A DNA stretch of 64,000 bases, taken from assembly GCA_963555705.1 (NCBI GenBank), contig OY743187.1, positions 16,878,133 through 16,942,132 of the forward strand. The letters are read 5' to 3'. Positions within the stretch are counted from its first letter, which is position 1. The number at the start of each line of letters is the position of its first letter. Under the pieces are notes generated by a model, which saw only the letters and a list, made by a program, of their open reading frames with translations, was not told the origin of the DNA and did not search any database. A program made the translations under genes and the position numbers. This DNA is from Ligustrum vulgare. Its lineage: Eukaryota > Streptophyta > Magnoliopsida > Lamiales > Oleaceae. Below, piece after piece: positions 58,111-64,000 of the stretch.

Positions 58111-59587
58111 CACCCTGATTTCAAGCCATGGGAATATCTTATAGAATGAAGTCTTGGTATAAAAAGGGTGAATATGTTGAAAATGCATGATTTAATGAAG
58201 AAGTGTTACACAATTTATAGGGCAAGTATTAAACTTATAAGTTTTACATGGAAAATAATAAGTGTAATTATTTGAGTGATAAATGATGAATTATAGAATT
58301 TTTGAAACTTGTGTACTATAACAGAATCTGATATGTCACTTTTACACTACATGTATCGATAGATGTAGAGTAGTGTTCAAATCCTTATTTTCAAAGAAGT
58401 TTGCGCCAATGTTCGTTAAACCTATATAACAATATTTTAAAGATAAGTATCGATACTTATAATTAAAACTGCATATAAAAATTAGGTTTTACAAAAGTTA
58501 ATATCACGAACATGTCGTTTTACAAAAGTACTATACTTTGGGATTCAAAACTAGCAAAATGATCACATAGTCACATGATAATATTATTTCAAAAACATTC
58601 TAGCTTTTAGTAAAGTTATAACTATCCGTATATAACAACTCAAAAGTCTCCACATCATATTACTCGATTTTCACTTTGGTGTACTCGTAGCGGTGTAACT
58701 TTGGGCACCAAATCTCTATTTCCATCACATACATATATACGGAACTATCTGCAGACAATTTTCATCTCGTCAACGTTGCTTTGAAAATATGTGGCTCAAG
58801 CATCTACAAGTATGAAAGTATGGAAAACGTGATTATATCAATACAAAGTATTCAACAAGTAACAAGATTTTCTTTTTAAAAACTATGAATTTGGTATGCC
58901 CATATTACAAATCAAAATTATCCCGAGCGCGCATTATAAAAAGCAGGGTTAAAACCCCGATTTCAAATGCGGTGATTTCACAAGTTTTAAGCAAGGAGAA
59001 ATCCCTATGGTTCAAGCATAACCATATTATGGCACATGTATCAGGACAAGCGCCAAAATGCATATTAACAAGTGAGATAATACCTGGATCATAATATCAT
59101 ACAAGAATGTTTTAACCTTTATGTAACACTCCAAGTTTAAAATTTTAAACCCAGACTTGTTAACTTCATTTACTTTAAATGCAAAAATAAATCATTTTAA
59201 ATATTAAAATTTTCATTTTTATTTGTAAAACTCTACAAAAATTTTGGTAGGATCTCCCTCATAAATTGGACTTAATCAACTTGTAGAAAACATCACAACC
59301 AACAATAACAATTTAAAACATCAAATCAAAACTCCATCAACACAACAACATAACCAAACTCAATTTCCATCTCCAGAGTCATTTCCCAACTTCTCAACAT
59401 AATAATTTCGAATCATAAACTTCAACTAATAAAATAGGAGAAAAACTAACTACTAAGGGAAATATCGTGACTCATTTAACACTAAATTCAATTAACATTT
59501 TTAAAGAATATGCGAATAAAGAATAACTGATGAAAACTGAAATTAATCTTTTAATTCAATTCGAAAATATTTCGAACTCAAGTACTA
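58111..59587. other. intergenic, no gene recognised
   Basis: No gene. A 69-aa frame at 58885-59094 has no recognisable motif or splice support. Confidence 0.4.
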
Positions 59588-59595
59588 CGTGATAG

Positions 59596-60631
59596 TAGGG
59601 GTGGGCGTTTCGATTTTCAGTCTGGTTATCGAAGGAACTGAAATCGAACCGAAAATTTTGGCTCTGATTCGGTTTCGGTTCTCAAAACTCAAGAACTAAA
59701 CGATTCCGATTCCGATTCGGTTTCGATTATTTTTGGTTTCTTTGTTCAGTTCTTTTATTAAAAAATTCAACTTTGAGTAAACATGAAAATGTGTGCAAAA
59801 AATAAATAAGTGTTAAGTCAAAATTTCCCAAACAAATCCATTCATGTGACAAAATATTCAAATTGAATATATTCTGGTTCTAAAGACACTAAATACAATT
59901 ATAATATTCTGTATATTCCCATTAACAGCAAGAAATGTAGGATCTTCGTTTTCTGTTGTTCTATCTACTGTTTATGTTGGAATGCTCGGATCATCCGGAC
60001 TAAAAAAATGATAATGATGACATATAGACACATTTACCATAACATAAAATCATTTAGGTCATTTGAACCTAGGTAGACTTCGAAGATAATAAACAATTTT
60101 TAGTGAACTCTTATCTTAGACTTCAATGTAAAACCACAATTCACAAATGCATCTCCACAAAAGTAACATACATGTCAAACTACATATTCTTCCTAAAATT
60201 AATTCAATACATATCAACACAACAGTCATTATCTTAATATGTAATTACTGTACCCAAAAAATGCATTGAACCAATGCGAGTGAGAGAGCAGACATCCAAT
60301 CTTCTAAAATTAGTGCAAAGAATTTCATATAAGATGCAACACGATATGAACATTTCAACAATTATAGTAATATATCAAAGTAAGTTCGATTTGTACACTC
60401 TATCATGTAAAGCAACACAAAAAATGTCAAAAGTGTCACGTGAACTTAATTTTTAAATTAAGAATGTTCGGTTCTTGGTTCGATTTTCGGTTTTCAAATA
60501 AGAACGATCGGGTTTCGATTCTCTATTTTTCAGTTTTGGTTCTAATTTTTCTCCTAAACAATCGACTAGTTTCTTTTTTTTGTTCGGTTCTGGTTCGGTT
60601 CTTTTGGTTCCAATTTTTTTGTCCACTCCTA
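59596..60631. mobile_element. hAT-like element with TTCGGTTC/GAACCGAA repeats
   Basis: Ends TAGGGGTGGGC and GTCCACTCCTA are imperfect inverted repeats. Flanks CGTGATAG and TGTGAGAT match at only part of the 8 positions, so the duplication is doubtful. Terminal 120 bp on each side carry TCGGTTTCGGTTC-type arrays; the middle is AT-rich and non-coding. Confidence 0.55.
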
Positions 60632-61027
60632 TGTGAGATTGCCACCAAATGCTCTCCCCAAATTACCTAATCACCTAACACGTAGGAAAATTAAAGGTGT
60701 GAACTAAAACTCGGTAAGTAAACTTCATGTACGTGGTGTATACTCAAGATATTAAATGCTTTAGACATTTCGAAATATGTATCCCAATATTTTTATCGCT
60801 CCTAAATATTCATTTTTTGTGCATGACTTGTTGTTTCTAATATGTTTCAGTGCATGTTAGGATCCTGCAACAATTGCGGCATTGTCCGGAGATGGAACTA
60901 GTTAAGCTAGATATATCTTTCTTTCTTTCTTTTGACACCATTTCGTGCTTAATTTTGGGTAGGTATTTATTGTGTCTATTCTACTGAACTTAGCCTCTAT
61001 TTGGAAATTTTAAATTTTTTTTATCAA
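60632..61027. other. intergenic, no gene recognised
   Basis: Nothing recognised beyond AT-rich sequence and a TTTC repeat near 60918-60932. Confidence 0.4.
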
Positions 61028-61029
61028 TA

Positions 61030-61196
61030 ATTCTAGAGGGACATTCATTTGAACATTTTAAAGTGACATTGTGATGTGTCAATTTCTTATTGAATGATGG
61101 AGATGTGCATTAAATAATGAAATCATCACCAAATGAATCATTACTCAATGAAAAAGTGACACATCACAATGTCCAAAATGAATGTCCCTCTAGAGT
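61030..61196. mobile_element. Stowaway-like MITE
   Basis: A 167-bp element with TA on both sides (61028-61029 and 61197-61198) and inverted ends of about 40 bp: TTCTAGAGGGACATTCATTT on the left, AATGAATGTCCCTCTAGAGT on the right, plus a shared CACATCACAATGT/ACATTGTGATGTG block. TA duplication fits the Tc1/mariner superfamily. Confidence 0.75.
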
Positions 61197-61198
61197 TA

Positions 61199-61202
<4 letters not shown>

Positions 61203-61252
<50 letters not shown>
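61203..61252. repeat. TA dinucleotide microsatellite
   Basis: About 25 TA units directly after the Stowaway-like MITE. Confidence 0.95.
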
Positions 61253-61254
<2 letters not shown>

Positions 61255-61379
61255 TAAGAGAAATGCGAAATGCATGGATAATAAGTCATAATTATGGATG
61301 ATAAGTTGAAATTAATATAATTAGAAATTTACTTAATGTATAAATTATTTATAAATTATTATTCAAAAGGAAACGTAAG

Positions 61380-62477
61380 GCTGCGTTCTCTTTGTGTTTC
61401 AGTTTTATGTTTTCATTTTCGAAAATGCTTTCTGTTTTCTATTTTTTGTGATTTTTTTCGAAATTGCTGAAAACGCGTTTGGTTTGTTATTTCTGAAAAC
61501 TGTATTCGAAAATGAAAAACTGAAAAAGACGTTATGTTTAAAATTTTGCAGAAAATTATTTCTGTATACTTGTAATTATATTACTTGTGAATAGAAATGA
61601 AATAAAAATGTCATATTTGAGCTGCACAACAAATATAAATGAAATAGTCCCAATCACACAATTTGGTTATGCAAAAAAAGTTCAAAAATTCACGTTGTCA
61701 TTCTTAGGTAATCGTTCCACATTTGGATAGTAATTTTCCATATTAGAGTAATCGTTCCTTTTAATACTTCATATATATACATACTTCCAGTAAGCATTCA
61801 TAACATTTAAAATTTAAGTTTCAGTAAAATTTGCAGAAATCAATTTACGTTAATCAATGATGCCCCTACAAAATAAGTGTCTACAATACAAAAGTAAAAA
61901 AGAAATGTTTAATAATTAAGTATATGATACATCATCAGAAAAATGGTTGAATTAGGAGTTCGACGCAAAAAAATAAGAGTGCAATTCGAAGTTGTACATC
62001 AAAAGTTATACATGTTTGAAGACAATGACCTATAAAACAAATACGAGAATGACTAAATTGAAAGAAAAGTAAAATTTGCGGACTAATGTGCAAGAAAATC
62101 TGAATTTGAGGGACCTCAGTTGCAAATAAATGAGGGTATTTTCGAAAGAAATTTCAAAATTTGAGGATTAAAATGACAAGTTTTGAAAATCAAGGACCAA
62201 TAATGTAATTAAAAATGACAAATTTCAATTTTTTTGATTTTTTTAATTTTTTTTTTTTTTTTTTTTTTTTGTATAATGCGAAAAACGCAGCGTTTTTCGC
62301 GATTTCATAATATAGTTATAATTGGTGGAAATGCGGAAAACGTGAAAACATTTACTTTACAAAATTTGGAAACATTTTCGAAATTTTTTCCCGAAAACGA
62401 TGCAAGGGAATACGTTTTCCGCATTTTCAAAAATAGAAAACGGAAAACGATTGAAAAACATCAAAGAGAACGAAGCC
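61380..62477. mobile_element. Harbinger-type element containing a Mutator-arm-like segment
   Basis: Inverted ends GGCTGCGTTCTCTTTG and CAAAGAGAACGAAGCC (15 of 16). TAA on the left (61377-61379) and AAA on the right allow a TAA duplication with one change. Same family as 7976-8668. About 61820-62225 is unrelated to that family and matches the inner arm of the Mutator-like element (6960-7240). A perfect hairpin with 11-bp arms (GCGAAAAACGC around one base) lies at 62278-62300. Confidence 0.65.
61820..62225. repeat. diverged relative of the Mutator-like arm
   Basis: Shares with 6960-7240, in the same order, CAGAAATCAATTTACG, ATGATACATCAT, AGTGCAATTCG, ATCAAAAGTTATACA and GACTAAATTGAAAGAAAAGTA. 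Terminal motifs of the Mutator-like element (AACGTCCC) are absent. Confidence 0.75.
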
Positions 62478-62506
62478 AAATCTTTTCATGATTTATGTTT
62501 CAGTTA

Positions 62507-63047
62507 GGGTGTGTTTGATAGAAAAGATGGAAAATAGATGGTAGGAAAATATTTTCTAGGAATTGATTTGGCTGGAAATTATTTTCCTGGAAAATGATAA
62601 TTGGAAGTGTTTCATTAGATTAATTTTCCAGGTGAAAAAGTGGGAGATTTTCCTAATTTTGTTGTTTGATTGATATTATTTTCCATGGAAAATAATCAAA
62701 ATTTAACTATTTTAATAAAAAAAAAATTTTTTTTTATTTTTCACTCATTTGTACTTGATAATAATAATGTTAATTTTTGGAAAAAAAATAAGTCAATTAA
62801 CAATAATAAAAATGATCAAACGTCACGCAAAAGGATTTTCCACCTTAGCTGGAAAATATTTTCTCAACAAATAGGTAAGAAAATATTTTTAAGGCAAATG
62901 AGTTAGTTATGCTTTAAATGATTGTACCTAAGAAAATATTTTCCAAGACAAATTTTGCCAATCAAACATCCAACAAATACAAAAACTGGAAAATATTTTT
63001 CATGATTTGACATTTTCCTGAAAAATAGGGGTGTATCAAACACACCC
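62507..63047. mobile_element. Tourist/Harbinger MITE
   Basis: A 541-bp element with perfect inverted ends GGGTGTGTTTGATA / TATCAAACACACCC (one internal base aside) and TTA duplications at 62504-62506 and 63048-63050. Internal blocks match 26969-27493 and 25960-26412. Confidence 0.9.
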
Positions 63048-63050
63048 TTA

Positions 63051-64000
63051 CATTATTAACAATTAATACAAAACCTATCTGAATTTGTCTGAAGGTGGAA
63101 ACAGAAGAAGATTTTTCAATGTCGTGCCCTTGCATGGAATTTGAAAGGGGTTTGGAACTGGAGTGAGAGCTAATTGTGAGAATAAAGGCTGATGCCATTT
63201 AAAAATTTTGTTAGAAATTTATAAATCAATATAGAAATGACTAATGAGTAACATTTATTGAATAGTTGATTTTTTTTTTGTGCCTTAATTGTTATGGTTG
63301 CCTAATGAATGAGATTTTCAGTTATAATTCATTTCGTGTGGTCAACAGCTATGACAGTTAAATTTCTCATTTTTTATTTGCTAATACTTTTTGATTATCT
63401 ATTTAAATATTTGATATTGTTTAAAAAGAATTTTTTTGAAATAAATAGTGATTTTTAAGAAAATGAATGATTGAGATTTAATTTAAAATTTAAATATTAT
63501 GGGTTTGACTTCTAATTGATGGTTGAAATTGAGTATTGTAGAAAAAAGAAAAAAATTATATAAGGGCTTTTTTGTTCCAACTTTATTTGGGGGTTCCACT
63601 TCAAGAAAATCACGAGGGTTTCACATAGTTTTGAACTTGCAGTTCTTTCCTTTTCTTTGTTATTGATATATAGAGACTCATTATTTGGAAAAAATTATGA
63701 TTTGAAATAGTATTTTTTAAGAGGATGTATGGTTAAAAATATTTGAAAAGTAAAAAATAGTAAACTTGACTAAAATAGATGATTGAGATTGAGTATTGAA
63801 TAAATTTGATTTTCAAAAAATGGGGGTCATACAGGTTGATAAAGTTACAAACAAATGGTTGGGGGATTGTTTTTATCTTGGACCTGATTAAAAATTACTA
63901 CAACATTTATATATGAGCCTGTTTGGTGTATGGAGTTTTTTTTTTTTTTTTTAATGGATGTGTGGTTTAAATTAGTTTGAAAAGTCAATAATTATAGATT
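63051..64000. other. intergenic, no gene recognised
   Basis: AT-rich. 63405-63560 and 63660-63830 resemble each other and 23232-23420 (AGTGATTTTTAAGAAAATGAATG, TTGAAATTGAGTATTG), so they are probably worn copies of one short repeat family. Confidence 0.45.

Noticed and set aside
58885..59094. 69-aa plus-strand frame
   Set aside because: No recognisable motif or flanking exons.

Overview
The window is AT-rich eukaryotic nuclear DNA from a flowering plant, most likely a eudicot. Plant retrotransposons primed by tRNA-Met and tRNA-Asp, Tourist, Stowaway, hAT, CACTA and Mutator-type elements, and multi-exon genes with plant-type introns all support this. I cannot place it to family. I found only two genes that look intact: an MHF2/CENP-X histone-fold gene (+ strand, 8929-16568, 6 coding exons, 105 aa) and a raffinose-synthase/alkaline alpha-galactosidase family (GH36) gene (- strand, 18265-22316, 14 coding exons, 750 aa). 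For both, the reconstructed exons keep phase from start to stop. The two genes are convergent.

Layout. 1-8750: a small hAT MITE, a deleted Ty3-like LTR element with a CAAAG target duplication, a 1.5-kb Mutator-like palindrome, and a hAT-like element split by a Harbinger MITE, then a decayed tRNA-Thr. 8929-16568: MHF2, whose fourth intron has grown to 6.7 kb through a nearly pristine Ty1/copia element (LTRs differ at 1 of 466 sites, intact 1296-aa Gag-Pol) and a CpG-rich hAT MITE. 18265-22316: the GH36 gene. 22317-29475: hAT-like and Tourist-like elements. 29476-32613: a Harbinger element carrying both a transposase (one nonsense codon) and a divergent Myb-like ORF1, separated by a 94-bp tandem array.

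34861-44589 holds the remains of two host genes: a frameshifted class-B heat-shock factor DNA-binding domain, then an ACT-repeat (ACR-type) gene. The ACR exons are split by a CACTA MITE and by a 6.4-kb minus-strand copia element. 45269-47535 contains a 5' LTR plus partial gag broken by a palindromic tRNA-like module. 47536-57435 is a 9.9-kb LARD-like retroelement with a tRNA-Asp primer site, a TGAAG target duplication and further insertions. 57436-64000 is intergenic, with short tandem repeats and hAT, Stowaway and Harbinger elements.

The mobile elements were dated only by LTR comparison and nesting. The plus-strand copia is the youngest; the minus-strand copia (about 3% LTR divergence) and the LARD are older. 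No operon, CRISPR or organellar block is present. I see no convincing new multi-gene system. The most unusual signals are the phased dyad motifs in the Mutator-like palindrome, the tRNA-like palindrome at 46681-46966, and the juxtaposed HSF and ACR gene remnants.
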